This document shows positions 26,036-38,938 of a DNA stretch of 64,000 nucleotides, piece after piece (the first letter of the stretch is position 1; the number at the start of each line of letters is the position of its first letter). Under the pieces are notes generated by a model, which was not told where the DNA came from, searched no databases, and was given only the letters and a program-made list of their open reading frames with translations. Position numbers and translations under genes: made by a program. Source of the DNA: Allium sativum (lineage: Eukaryota > Streptophyta > Magnoliopsida > Asparagales > Amaryllidaceae); contig CM060911.1 in assembly GCA_030737875.1 (NCBI GenBank), positions 94,198,599 through 94,262,598 of the forward strand. Direction: 5' to 3'.

Positions 26036-26049
26036 CCTTTCTAGTAGTG

Positions 26050-27293
26050 GACACTTTGTTAACCCTGAAAGAGATGCCAGGTCGTGTTATAGTAGCATAT
26101 TGTAGTGCTCCTACGACACTCCTGTATTATTTAATACTTGAGATAGCTTCCCCATGTTCTTTGATAAGTGTTGATTTGAGATCATACGAGTGGGTTGACA
26201 ATTTACTTCAATCATATTTGTTTTGTTCAGAAGTACTACAATGTACTTTCTTTGACAAAGATGAATTTCTTTATTTGATTTCCTTTTGACTTCTATTCCA
26301 AGAAAATAAGATAATTCACCCAAATCTTTTATTGAGCACTGACTGTTTAAGTAGTCTACCAGTTTTCTGATTTCAGTTTCACTGTTGTTTGTGATAATTA
26401 AATCATCCACATATATTAGTACATATGTGGTAGATGTTTCATTGATTTTCATGAATAGAGATGTGTCAGATCTGGTAGGTAATATCCCAATGTTGGTTAA
26501 GCTTGCTTTGAGTCTTTCAAACCATACTCTAGGTGCTTACTTCAGACCATAGATAACTCTGTTTAGTTTGCATGCTGGTGTTGGATCTTTTATGTAACCT
26601 TGTGGTTGTTGCATGAATATTTCTTTATGTAGATTGCCATTCAAGAATGCATTGTTGACATCTAGTTTCTTTATTTTCCAATTATTATTTAATGCTCTAG
26701 TCAGTATAAGTCTAATAGTTGAGGGTTTTACAACTTGAGAAAAGTTTCATTGTAATCCAAACCAAATTCTTGTGTGAACCCCTTTGTAACAAGTCTTGCT
26801 TTGTATCTATTAATGGACCCATCTGGGTTCTTTTTGAGTATATATACCCACTTGCACCCGATAATATTCTTGTTGCTCAGTGGATGCACTAGTTCCCATG
26901 TACATTTGTTCATTACTGCTTGATATTCTTCATCCGTTGCTTTTCTCCATTCTTTGTTTTTAACTGCTTGTTGATAACTATTTGGTTCTTCTTCAATGAC
27001 GACTGCAGTATAAGTCTTTGGTTTAAATATGCCTCTTTTGGATCTGGTTATCATTGGATGTCCAGTTTGATGTTGCGGTGGTTGAGTAGGTGAGTCATTT
27101 TGTCTACTGCTAGTATTTTCATTTTTGTCATTGCTGATTTCTTCTCTCACTGCTTCTGATTGTCTGTAACTTGATTTTGTAAGTGATTGAAAGGCATGTC
27201 TAGTCTGCTCTGGCAGATCATCATCGGTTTCATTATCACTGTGGTGGCCTTCAGAGTTACTAGTAGCCTTGTCACATTTCTTATGATGCCACA
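26050..27293 (-). pseudogene. Copia RT region (upstream half of a split pol)
   Basis: On the minus strand: ARLVTKGFTQEFGLDYNETF opens RT (about 26760). IKKLDVNNAFLNGNLHKEIF carries the first catalytic Asp, YVLIYVDDLIIT the YVDD motif, and KDLGELSYFLGIEV the following block. Between RT and the right end, residues such as HPMITRSKRGIFKPK are the linker after integrase. Stops (for example in GLK*AP) and frameshifts kill it. It continues at 21613 after removal of the CACTA, and is truncated at 27293 by LTR element L1. Confidence 0.88.
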
Positions 27294-30200
27294 TGTAACA
27301 ACCCGGAAAATCAGAACCAATTTAAAATTTTTATTTTAGCAATTTTAGTGAATTTTGAATATTTAAAATGATGTATTTTAAATATCAATGACTAGAAATT
27401 TATTTTGAATAGAATTAGAATGTATTTATTTATTTAAATCGAAATTAGAATATAAATATTTATTTTAATTATAAAAGGAATTGGAAATGGCGCGGTAGTT
27501 TGAAAATTCGATTTCAAATTTCAAATGAATGCACAAGATTCGAAATAAACCAGATTTTAGTGAAACAAAAAATATTTGAATCTATTTGAAAATATCATTC
27601 CAAGAATATGAAAAATCCAGATTTCATAGCGGGAATAAAAAGTTATGTCCAGTTGAAGATGCAGAATAGTCGCTATGGAATTTACCCTTTAAAAATAGCG
27701 ATTATGCAAACGACCTCCGTTTTCGACGAGACCACTTTTGTTGAATCTGGAATGTCAAATTATTGCTGGATTCCAATTTTCATAATTGTTGGAATCAATA
27801 TGTGAGCGTGGTGAATTTAAACGCGTTTGGTCATTTCAGTTTGAATTTAATCGACTAGAAAATGACCCTTTTTCAAACGGTCTCCAAATTCGATGAAAGT
27901 AGTTATGTTAGGATCATATCGTCAAAACATAGCTAGATTTATTTTTCTGGAATTTTTGGAGTCCGTATGTAGCCCCGATAAATTAAAATGTGCGTTTGAA
28001 TTTTAAATATATTGATCTATATTTTAAATTTAACGGAAACTGATCGTAACAGCCGAATTGGGTTACGAAACATATCCCATTATGTTCAGAGTAGGGGTAA
28101 TTAGCTAGGGGCGACATTCATTGGATTCGATTTGGGATTTGAATTAAAAGGTTACTGTTTTGAAATAAAAATAATAATAAATTATATAACTCTCCTCCCT
28201 CACCTCACTTTCTCTGTCCCCGTCATAATTTAGAATGAAATTAAAAAGAACCTACCCTAAATCGATGACCGCCGCGCCTCCAAGGGGGCCACCGCCGCAT
28301 CTGGCGCGCCTCCTCCCCTAGGCGATGTCGCTCCCCTCCGAACCCCCTCCTCTCGCTTCCCTCTCTCCTCCTCGTATGAAACCCCCAAACCCTGAAAACC
28401 CGCCGCCCTTCCACCAAAGCCGCCGCCGGAGGCCTGCCGCCCCACCTCCGACGCCCCGAACCCCTGCGTGCCCTCAACCCTCCACCAACACCGAAAAACT
28501 GTGAGTTTTTATTTTATTTAGGTTAATTTATTTAAAAATCTGATTTTATATATATATATATATATATATCATTATTTTTATATATACAAATAGCATGGTT
28601 TTTAAAAGGCAATATATATATATTGTTATTAAAGATGTGATTTTTATAATGTAAACGAATTTATAAAGTTATGATTTTTATTTTATAATAAAAATACAAT
28701 TTTATTATGCATATAGCGCTATAAAAATATGATTTTTATATATATAATGGCGGTATAAAAATACGATTTTTTTATACATGTAATGGAGCTGTAAAGTTAT
28801 GATTTTTACGATAAGTACGGGTATGATTTCTAGTTATGAAAAGAAATGATTTTTATATAGGAAGTAGCAATATGAAAAATATGATTTTTAATATAAATTT
28901 CGTCAAACAGATGGCAATGGAATCAGAACAACGAATCTGTGCGACGATAAAGAATGATGGAGTGGAAACCCAAGGTGAGAACTTCTCACTTTAATTTTAT
29001 TTTCTAGTTAAAGTATATACTAGGATGCAGATGGTGCTTAGCAGCACCCGACACCCATCGTCCACAGACCATGGACGACTTGTTTGATTTGATTGTGTTG
29101 TGGAAATAAATTGTGATTGTGATATGGAATGGAATGGAATATAAAATATTCATGTGTTGAATAAATTGTTAGAACAATAAAAATATCATTTTTATTGTAT
29201 AAATGAATGAAAAAAAATATTTACTGAAAAAAAATAAATATTCATTTACAAATCGGATGATTTGTTTATGTACACACATTTAACTAATATTGATTGGGAC
29301 GATATATTTTACACACCGCCCAACTGCACAAATAATAATGAGTGTTTGTTGTTTGAAAACCCCACATGGATATTGGGATGATATTGGACATACACTAATC
29401 CCAGTATTTAGTTGTATGTCAATCGATGGGTTGACAGACTGTTGTAAGCATTAGTTATTTATATTTAACGCTTATGCAGTTGTGTAATGCACTCTGGATG
29501 ATGGTTGACTGTGTTTGATTATTGTTGTGTACATGTGTGTATGAAATTCGTATAAATAAAATTATATGGTAATTGACTGTGTCTGATTCCAATTCGGAAG
29601 GAACGAATATTTTAAAATAACGAATATTTTAAATAGCTAATAATGAATATTTTAAAAATAATGAATATTTTAAAATAATATTTAGAAAAGAATCAAAATA
29701 CGATTTTGATGTCTGATTTTGGATGGACACAAAAATATTTAAATATATGAAGCCGTGTTGATTAGATTAACGCCATTTTGACGTGAACGATATTTATATC
29801 GATTTTATTCATTTTTATAATGAATATCGAAATGGAAGTGATTTCAAAATCTAATGTTTTGAAAATATTATCTTTCATATATTAATAATATAGAATATTC
29901 AATTTTGATTTAAAACTAAATATGAAGTTGGAATCGTTTTGAAAACGAATTTAAAACGATTTATAAAATACGTTTTAAAAGGAAATCGACAAAATATATA
30001 TAATATATATTTAATGGCCTGAATAAAATGCGTCGCGCCGCGGCAGTTCGTGAATTTCGACCATTGACTTTGCATTGACATTACGCGATTCTCCTAAAAC
30101 CGGAACCGTTGGGTTCGTATCGAAAAGAGCTTTCTAATGAATATAAGGAATTTGAAATCTAACCGTTGGATTTGGAATTATGTCCAAATCAAATTTGGAA

Positions 30201-31774
30201 AAGGTCGCTGTAAGTGCAGCTCGATGACTTTGTACGGAAATCGACTGTACGGGCCTTGATAAAATTATTAAAAATATCAATAATTTGTGTAAAATCATAA
30301 TAAATGGTTTGGAAAAAATTTGGATGAAAAATTCCATGTTTGTAAAGATAAAAATATATTTTTATCAACATGAACCACTTATGAATTAGAATTATAATCC
30401 AATATTTTAAAATAAATAAATTGGATTTGAAATGTTTTTAAAAATAACCAAAATTTCCAATATATGAATTGGAATGGATTTGAATCGAAATTATTTTCGG
30501 AATATTTCGATATTGGATTCCGTGATTATACGAATATTGTGGAGGAATTTGGAAGATATATACCGTTATTCTTAATACAGTATTTGTTGATCTCAGAATT
30601 TGATATTGAATATAAGCCGATATAATTTCTATTTAGAGCCTTGTATTTAATATTGAATTGGATTTTGGGTTTGTCATGAGCTGTGTTTTAAATGACACTG
30701 TTCTTAAACCCAAGTGAGAAAAGATTAAATCTTTTAAATAAGATTTAGAAGATTTTACCAATTAATTAATATTTAATTGTAATTGAATTGGATTTTGGGT
30801 TTGTCGTGAATGGTGTCTTTATTAACACCGTTCTTAAACCTAGTGTGAAAAGAATAAATCTTTTATTAAGATTTAAAGAACAATTGCCAATTCATTAACA
30901 TTTAATTGGAATTGAAAATGAAATGTGAATTGGGTTTATTATGAACTGCGTCTTTAACGACATTCGTTCTTTAACCCGATTTACAGTGAAATGTGATTTG
31001 CAATTTATAAATCTTTTTATTAAGATTTAATGGGAATTTTCCAAAGTAAAGTTTTCCAATTTAATATATTAAATTGGAATTGAATGGAATTCGATTTGAT
31101 AATAATCGAAATGAGCTTCTGTGGAGGAAGACTGTTAATATATATGAAATTTAATAGGCTTTGTCGTTATTCCATTTATATTATTAGTCAGATACAGAAA
31201 TTGATATCGATTATATATTGATCTGTTTTCCGTGAAGATTCCATTTTTATGGAAGAGGATTTGGGTTTATTGTGAACCGTATTTTAAATGACATTGGTTC
31301 TTTAGCCCAGTTAAAGACAGGATTATATGTCTAACATTGTATTTTGAACTATATGGTTAATCTCTGTTAAATATATATCTGTTTAGGGGCAGAGAATTTA
31401 TTCTCTTGATTAACACCCTTCTCTAAGACATACGACCTTAGAGGTTATATATCGGCAGAAATCAATAGTACGGCGTAGATTGTCGATGCGACATATTTGT
31501 GTTTCCAAAGTTAAATAATCATTAATACCGATTTTTGGGAAGATTAAAACTAAGTGGAGTTTTAATGACTCTTTAATTAGATTGAAATGTGAATTGATAA
31601 TTTTAATTATCAAATTTGGGAAATGATCGAGAATGGAGTATCACCAGTTCTGCTCCTAGCGATAGTTAAATCTTTAATTAGATTTGAACGTGAAATGGTA
31701 ATAAAACTTACCAATAACATCATGGTGTTAGATATGGAGTATGACCAGTTTTTCTCCATGGGATGAATAGGTTG
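27294..31774 (+). repeat. 5' LTR of Gypsy element L1, first part
   Basis: Starts TGTAACAACCCGGAAAATC within the Copia coding sequence (flank CCACA). It continues to 31774, where element L2 is inserted, and resumes at 47177. Joined, the LTR is about 6364 bp. Its features in order are an AT-rich U3, a TATATAA box (28183-28189), a GC-rich leader (28255-28500) ending in a good splice donor (ctGTGAGT), a long AT-rich tract, and about four copies of a ~125 bp unit (30655-31310, core gaattggattttgggttt...ttcttaaacc). It has no coding genes. Confidence 0.85.
28183..28189 (+). promoter_or_regulatory. TATA box in the L1 LTR
   Basis: TATATAA is followed by a CT-rich stretch and then a GC-rich leader. 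The same arrangement occurs in the L2 and Tekay LTRs (minus strand 38027-38033; plus strand 54005-54012), suggesting the transcription start lies only ~0.9 kb (~0.6 kb in Tekay) into each very long LTR. Confidence 0.5.
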
Positions 31775-34700
31775 TGTGACGGCCTGGAATTTCGCTCGAT
31801 CTGAATCAGTCGTTAAACCGATCTAAACCGTTCGAAACCCCTGACTGTTGAGAACAGGACAAATCAGAACACAAACAGAAGAACATTTCATTGTATATTA
31901 CAACAACGCATCAGATTACAAGAATATACAGAGTATAAATGAATAAATATTACACAGAAATATCAGAGATTTAAATTACATTTAAATACATAGCAGCGGA
32001 AAAATAATATAAAGCACAACTGAAAGTGATATACGGATACAGAGCTTTCCGGATATCATTCCAGCTGTAAACCAGGATCCTGTGAATATAAATCTGCAAA
32101 ACCAAAACTACTAGCTGCCCGTGCGGAAAATAGGGGCACCCAGAGTTTAGGTTAAAACAATAAACTCCAGGTCAGTCATGTGACTGGTGTGAGAACTAAA
32201 ACAGTTATTTAAAACTTTACTTTAAAAGAGAGTAATTCAAGGGACCACGCCGTATAACACGGAACGGGTTTCCTCCCAAGAATACCAGTGCATAAAATAA
32301 ACAACGCAATGCTTTTTCGAAAAATGAAGCTATTATAAGACCCAGGTCCCATCACACAATGCAACGCAAGCCGGAGGATAGGGTTTTACCTTATAACAGC
32401 CAAACATGCTTGGTACGTTTAAAACAAATCATTTGATACTATAATAAGTGTATAGTGTCAAAACATTTCAATCATAAATATAAATCATAGACGGCATAGT
32501 ATCCCATGCTACTATGTCGCCATACTAGGCTCTACAAATAAAGCCGAAATACACGTATTGGAAATTGGATTCCGTCATGAGTCGAGGCAAGGGGCAAGCT
32601 CCTCTCCGCGTTCGAGACACTCTAGCAAATGCTCAGGACTACGCACACTGGGTAACCCTTGGATCGGTTGGGCCGGTCCTCACTTACGTTAGAGGATTGG
32701 CAATTCCTGAACACACGTTTCCCGGTCCTTACAGACCTATAATCGAGGCGCCTCGCATCCAACAACCACAAAGGTGAAAAGTATATAAATGTCAGGGCTG
32801 GTAAGTCACTGACACCACCAAAGCTAGAAAGAAACGTCGTGTTCTCCCAACGGCCCGTATCCCGTTTTTAACTCATACCGAGGTGTGAGGCTCGCGAATA
32901 CACGTTATACACAAAGCTGCCACGTAGGCGTGCTTTGATCATCAACCACAAGGCTTTGCTTTTCAACAGAAGCCTTGATCCTTGCATCTTAGCGTGCCAC
33001 ACAGGCAATTCATGCCATGCGACTGATGTCCATCGATATACAACCTCTGAGCTCGTATGTCTCAGAGAAGGGCGTTAAGCAAAAGAATAAATTCTTCGCC
33101 GCCAAACAGATGTATATTTAATAGAAATCAATCAACACAGAATAAAATCCAGTGTCAGACACACAATCCATTTACAAGTCCGTTCTGGGTCTGAACGAAA
33201 CCGGAGGCACTTTCCTCGCATATCCATCCATCTCCAAGTACGTCTGGACGACCACCAACTATTTCCATCCTCTTAGGTGTACAGCCCAATCAGGATCGTC
33301 AGTAATAATCCAAACGATGTGAAGACTTCCGGTCTTCGACCACCGTCTTCATCTTCGACATATCGTCGAATCGGTTATTCAGAATGGGTATAAACCCGGA
33401 CTTTCCGAACAACCCGCGTATATTGAAAACAAATGTTACACAAACACAACATACGCCTCATTCCAATTCATTAGTCACTAACCGCAAATTAGCAAGAGAA
33501 CAATTTCCTAAACATTAACCCCGAAGGCCGAAACCAACATCAGATCGATACCCAGGAAACCTTTCTTCTTAGCCAACCTACAACTAGTTTCTAAATTCCA
33601 CATTCTAAGGGAAAGGTTCCCATTAATTTTATCCAAGATAAATTCTTTAAAATTTATCCTGTAATCTTCCTTTGGATGTCATTTAAAACCAAATTATGGT
33701 TTTTCCAACTAGTCGAGATTAGCGAACCGTAACGAAGTAATTATTTATTTTATTTCCCAATCCCAACCTATTCATCCCATGAAGCAAAACTGGTAATACT
33801 CCATATCTAACACCGTGGTGTTATCGGTAAAATTAATTACCATTTCACGTTCAAATCTAATTAAAGATTTAACTATCGCTTTGGAGCAAAACTGGTGATA
33901 CTCCATTCTCGCTCATCTTCTAAATTTGGTAATTTAGATTATCAATTCGAATTTCAATCTAATTGCAGATTCAATAAAACTCCTTTTACTGGGTTAAAGA
34001 ACTAGGTGTTATTTAAAACACAGTTCACGACAAACCCAAATCACATTCTATTCGTTATCGGGTTAAAGAACTAGTGTTATTTAAAACACTGTTCACGATA
34101 AACCCATTTCAAATTTAATCAAATATATTAGAAATTCGATGATTTAAAACCCCTTTTTAAATCTAATTCATTTATTTAAAAATGATTGGGTTTTAAATTA
34201 GTTCAAAACTAGTTCATTTCGATAAAAATCTATTTTTATCTTTTCAAATATGGAGTTTTTCACCCCAATTTTTCTCAAATCATTTCTTATGATTTTTCAC
34301 AAATTATTGATATTTTTAATAATTTTATCAAGGCCCGTACAGTCGATTTCCAACAATGACCATCGAACTGCACTTACAGCGACCTTTTTCGAATTTGATT
34401 TGGACGTATCTCCAAATCCAACCGTTAGATTTTGAATTTCTAATATTCTTTAGAAAGCTCTTTTCGATACGAACCCAATGGTTCCGGTTTTAGGAGAATC
34501 CGACGGTCGGATCTCCCGTAATGTCCGTTTGAAATAAATGGTCGAAATTTACGAACTGCCGCGGCGCGGCGCGTTCTATTCAGGCCATTATATTATATAT
34601 ATAATATATATAATATATATTTCGTCGATTTCTATTTAAAACGAATTATATATTTAGTTTTGAATTCGTTTCAAAAGCAAAGTCAACTTCTATTTCAATT

Positions 34701-34994
34701 CAAATCAAAATTGAATTCTTCTTTATAAATTCGTTTTAAAATTCATTTCTATTCAATTCAAATTTCAATTTAATTTGAATTCATTTCACTTCATTTTAAA
34801 TTCAATTCGAATTCGTTTCTCAATTCAATTCAATTCAATTCAAATTGGTTTTCTATTCGATTCAAATTAATTTTCTATTCAAATTAAATTCGTTTCGTTT
34901 TCTATTTGAATCAAGTTCATTATATATTCAATTTGAAATCAAATTGGTTTTCTATTCGATTTAATTCGAAATCGTTTTATATTCAACTCAAATC

Positions 34995-35125
34995 GAAATC
35001 GTTATATATTCAATTCATTTCGAAATCGTTATATATTCAATTCATTTCGAAATCGTTATATATTCAATTCATTTCGAAATCGTTATATATTCAATTCATT
35101 TCGAAATCGTTATATATTCAATTAC
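34995..35125. repeat. 27 bp tandem repeat, five copies
   Basis: Unit cgttatatattcaattcatt plus tcgaaat. The period is a multiple of three, so it gives a spurious repetitive frame. The identical array is at about 43200-43330 in the other L2 LTR. Confidence 0.9.
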
Positions 35126-35279
35126 GAATGTAATCGATATAAATATCGTTCGCGTCAAAATGGCGCATCACTAATCAACACGGCTTTATATATTCTATTT
35201 CAAATATTTCTTTTTGTCAACACACGACTAATCTCAACGAATGAGTACCGTCCATGTGTGACTATTTTTGTTAAATTAT

Positions 35280-35640
35280 TTCGTTCAACACATGACTAAT
35301 CCCAACGGATGAGTATAGTCAACACATGAACCTTTATTTTATATTGATAAAGATGTAAATTTTATTATAAAAATAATTCGTTCAACACATGACTAATATC
35401 AACGGATGAATATAGTCAACACATGAACCTTTATTTTATATTGATAAAGATGTAAATTTTATTATAAAAATAATTCGTTCAACACATGACTAATATCAAC
35501 GGATGAATATAGTCAACACATGAACCTTTATTTTATATTGATAAAGATGTAAATTTTGTTATAAAAATAATTCGTTCAACACATGACTAATCCCAACGGA
35601 TGAGTATAGTCAACACATGAACCTTTATTTTATAATATAC
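35280..35640. repeat. 97 bp tandem repeat, about four copies
   Basis: Each unit starts ttcgttcaacacatgactaa and ends with attataaaaataa. The last copy is partial. The counterpart array is at about 43484-43840 in LTR 39981-47171. Confidence 0.9.
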
Positions 35641-36589
35641 TTTATTTTTCAAATTGGAATGAGGCCCAATCAATTACCATATAACGTTAATTATATGGAT
35701 TTTCATACAACACATGTATACGATAGCATTGAAAAATAATCAACCATCAACCAAAGTGCATTACACTGTATAAGCATCAAATATAGATATCTAACGCTTA
35801 TAACAGCCTGTCAATCAATCGATCGACATATTTAATCAATCAGGATGAGTGAACTTCATATTTCATCCCAACACCCGTGTGGGGTTTCAAACAATCAAAC
35901 ACAGATTTTATTTGTGCAGTTGGGCGATGTGTAAAATTTATCGACCCAATCAATATCAGTCAAATAGGTGTACATAAACAAACCGTCCGGTTTGTAAATG
36001 AATATTTATTTATTCACATTCACGTTAAAAATTATATTTTTAACGATAAAATATTTTATTTCAACTTATGAATTTCTATTCAGTTCATTTATTCAATAAA
36101 AATGATATTTTTATTTTTCTAACATATTTTAGAAAATTTCGGCGGCATAACGGCACGATACTAGAAACGGGACAAGGCCCAGCCTTATCCCCGGTCTAGT
36201 GAAGGCCCACGCCATTCACACATCAATCAAATCAATTTCATTATGCAAACCACAAAATTTGGAGTAAGAGTCTAACCTAGCCTTACTCCTTCGCCTTATA
36301 ACGGCGCACGTCTAATCCTAACCAATTTATCGATTCGATTTTTCACACCACAAACCACATTCAAACCAATATCGCAATCAATCACCAAACAGTCAAACAA
36401 ACAAGTCCATGGTCTGTGGACGATTGTGTCGGGTGCTACTAAGCACCGTCTGCATCCTAGTATATATATAACTAGAAAAATTAAATTGAAAGGTGAGAAG
36501 TTCTCACATATAGCTATCCTAGCTCCACGGCTCTTCATTTTCGAATCTTTGTCAGCTTCGTCGCCCGTAGCCACTACATATATAAAAAT

Positions 36590-36945
36590 CGAATTTTGAC
36601 TTCGTTATTCAATATATAAAAATCGAATTTTTATTTCACTTCTCAATATATAAAAATCGAATTTTTAGTTCGCTATTCAATATATAAAAATCGAATTTCC
36701 ATTTCAAAGTTCAATATATAAAAATCGAATTTCCATTTCAAAGTTCAATATATAAAAATCGAATTTCCATTTCAAAGTTCAATATATAAAAATCGAATTT
36801 CCATTTCAAAGTTCAATATATAAAAATCGAATTTTTACTTCAAAGTTCAATATATAAAAATCGACTTTTTACTTCAAAGTTCAATATATAAAAATCGACT
36901 TTTTACTTCAAAGTTCAATATATAAAAATCGACTTTTCTATCGCT
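36590..36945. repeat. 34 bp tandem repeat array (LTR copy with four identical units)
   Basis: Units of the form caatatataaaaatcgaatt plus a variable tail. Four adjacent copies carry the tail tccatttcaaagtt. The partner array at about 44787-45178 has five, so one unit was gained or lost between the LTRs of a single element. Confidence 0.9.
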
Positions 36946-37689
36946 ATGTCAAATAGATAAAAATTATATTTTTATCACGCTATTTTCCACATAAAGATTT
37001 CGCCTTTTCTAAAATAAAGATTTAGCCTTTTCAAAAATAAAGTTTTCGCCTTTATAAGAAATAAAGTTTTCGCCTTTAAAAATCACCACTTTATCTCAAC
37101 GTATATAAAATAAAAATCAGATTTTTATTTCGTTACATACACAAAGATGATATCTTTATATCCTCTATCCTATAAAGATTATATTTTTAATACTTTAAAA
37201 ATATAAAAATCATATTTTTAATATTTCTATATAGTAAAGATTATATTTTTAATACTTTAACTAACCAAAAATCATATTTTGACATCATCTATATAGTAAG
37301 GACTATATTTTTAATACTTTGAAAATATAAAAATCATATTTTTAATACTTTAAAAATATAAAAATCATATTTTTCTTTAACTAAAAATCAAATCTTTTTT
37401 TTTAATCAGTTTTAATCCTTTTGAAAAATCAGTTTTTATTTTCTTTTAAAACAGTTTTTATAATTCTTTTAAAAATTCTGTTTTTAAAACCCTTTTAAAA
37501 ATTCTGTTTTTAGAACTCTTTTAAAAAAACAAAACAGTTTTAAAATTCCTAAAACAATCAGTTTTTACTCTAAAAAAAATTAGTCTATATAATTTAAAAA
37601 AACAGTTAAACAGTTTTTAAATTATTTAAAAATACAGTTTTAAAACTATACTGTAACACAAAAATAAAAACAAAAACAAAATAATTTAA

Positions 37690-37925
37690 ACACTCACCTC
37701 AATTTCGGTGGTGTTCGTCGGTGGCGAGCTTCGATTGGGGGGAGGGCTGCGTCGATTGAAGAAAAGGGGGGTTTCGAGGGCGTCGGTCTTCGTCAGAGGG
37801 AGGAGGAGAGCAATAGGAGGGCGGAGGGGTTCTGGCGTGCGAGGACGAGATGGAGGAGGGAGGGCACGGTGGCGCGGTGGTGGCCCAGGGAGGAGGCGGC
37901 GGCGTGATGGCGGGATCGAGGGATC
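37690..37925 (-). other. GC-rich leader with splice donor in the L2 LTR
   Basis: On the minus strand a TATAAAC (38027-38033) is followed by a CCGCC/CTCC-rich block. This ends in GAAATTGAG|GTGAGT at about 37696, a near-perfect plant splice donor, and then abruptly AT-rich sequence. A short candidate exon between AG and GTGAGA follows at about 36493-36572. Equivalent blocks are at 45930-46160, 28255-28500 and 54050-54380. Overlapping GC-rich frames lack any recognisable protein family. Confidence 0.45.
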
Positions 37926-38938
37926 CGTTGTTTTTTTCTTTTTCTTTCTTTTGTTTTTTTTTTAAAATCGGAAATGAAGGAATAAAGGGGGGGAGGCAGA
38001 AGATAAGGGAAAAAAAAGGGGGGGGGGTTTATAGAAAATTATATATATTAATTAATTTATTTAACTCCCAAAATTCTTGTTTATTAATACGAACACCGAT
38101 ACGAACCCAACGACTATCGTCCCTAGCTAAATACCCCCATTCCGAACACAATGGGATATGCATCGTAAGCTGATTCGACTGTTTGAATCAGTTTCTGTTA
38201 AATTTACACTTAAATCGCTATATTGAATTTTAAACGTACATTTCAAATTACCGGGGTCACATACTAACTCTATAAATTCCATAAAAATATTTTCTAGCTT
38301 CGTATTGACGATACGGTCCTAACAAAACTAGTTTCGTCGAATTCTGAGACCGTATGAAAAATGGCCAATTTCCAGTCGATTAAAATCAACTGAAACTGGT
38401 CAAACGCGTTTTCCTTCGCCACGCTCACATATTGATTCGAAAAATTATGAAATTTGGAATCTAGCAATAACTCGACATCACGGATCCAACAAAACTGGTT
38501 TCGTCGAAATCCGAGGTCATTTGCAAAATGTCCATTTTTAAGGGCCTGAATTCCATAGCGACTATTCAAAATTTTCAATTGGACATATCTCTCAATTTTT
38601 AAAGTGAAATCTCAGTTTCTTACATCCGTTAGAAAGATATTATCAATTAGATCCTAATGTTTTTGGTTTCACTAAAATCCGGATTGTTTTGCACCCGGTA
38701 CATTCAATTGAAGTTTGAAATCGAATTATCGAACTACCGCGCCATTTTCAATTCTATTTATAATTATATATAAATATTTATATTCTAACGACGGCGTATA
38801 TAATATATACGTCGATTCTATATTCAAAATAAATTTTACGTCGATACTATTTAAAATAATTCATTTTAAATAATCAAAATTCGCTAAAATTGCCAAAATA
38901 AAAATTTTAAACTGGCCCAGAATTTCCGGGTTATTACA

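Larger units (their letters stand above)
21614..26049 (-). mobile_element. CACTA (En/Spm) DNA transposon, non-autonomous
   Basis: A 4436 bp element with termini CACTATAAGA at 21614 and, on the other strand, CACTACTAGA at 26049. It is flanked by a perfect 3 bp target duplication GAC (21611-21613 and 26050-26052). Subterminal arrays of gccgtcgctagccgtcgct in both orientations lie at about 21640-21890 and 25965-26035. It carries a spliced Transposase_24 gene and a catalytic-core-deleted TNP2 gene, both minus-strand. It splits a Copia pol between RT and RNase H. Confidence 0.95.
31775..38938 (-). repeat. 3' LTR of L2
   Basis: 7164 bp. By eye it differs from the partner LTR at about twenty positions, mostly single bases and homopolymer lengths, and lacks one 34 bp tandem unit. 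It contains tandem arrays at ~34995-35125, 35280-35640 and 36590-36945, and a GC-rich leader at 37690-37925. Confidence 0.95.

Noticed and set aside
28241..28477. Arg/Gly-rich minus-strand frame as a gene (also 37708-37965, 45945-46217, 54110-54400)
   Set aside because: Produced by the GC-rich leader of the LTRs; frames and orientation are not conserved among the elements.
32565..32777. A 70-codon frame found identically at 32565-32777 and 40770-40982
   Set aside because: It is repeated only because both lie in the two L2 LTRs; no family similarity and no coding context.
36590..36945. Regular 34 bp repeats as a CRISPR array
   Set aside because: Units are head-to-tail without spacers, in a plant retrotransposon LTR.
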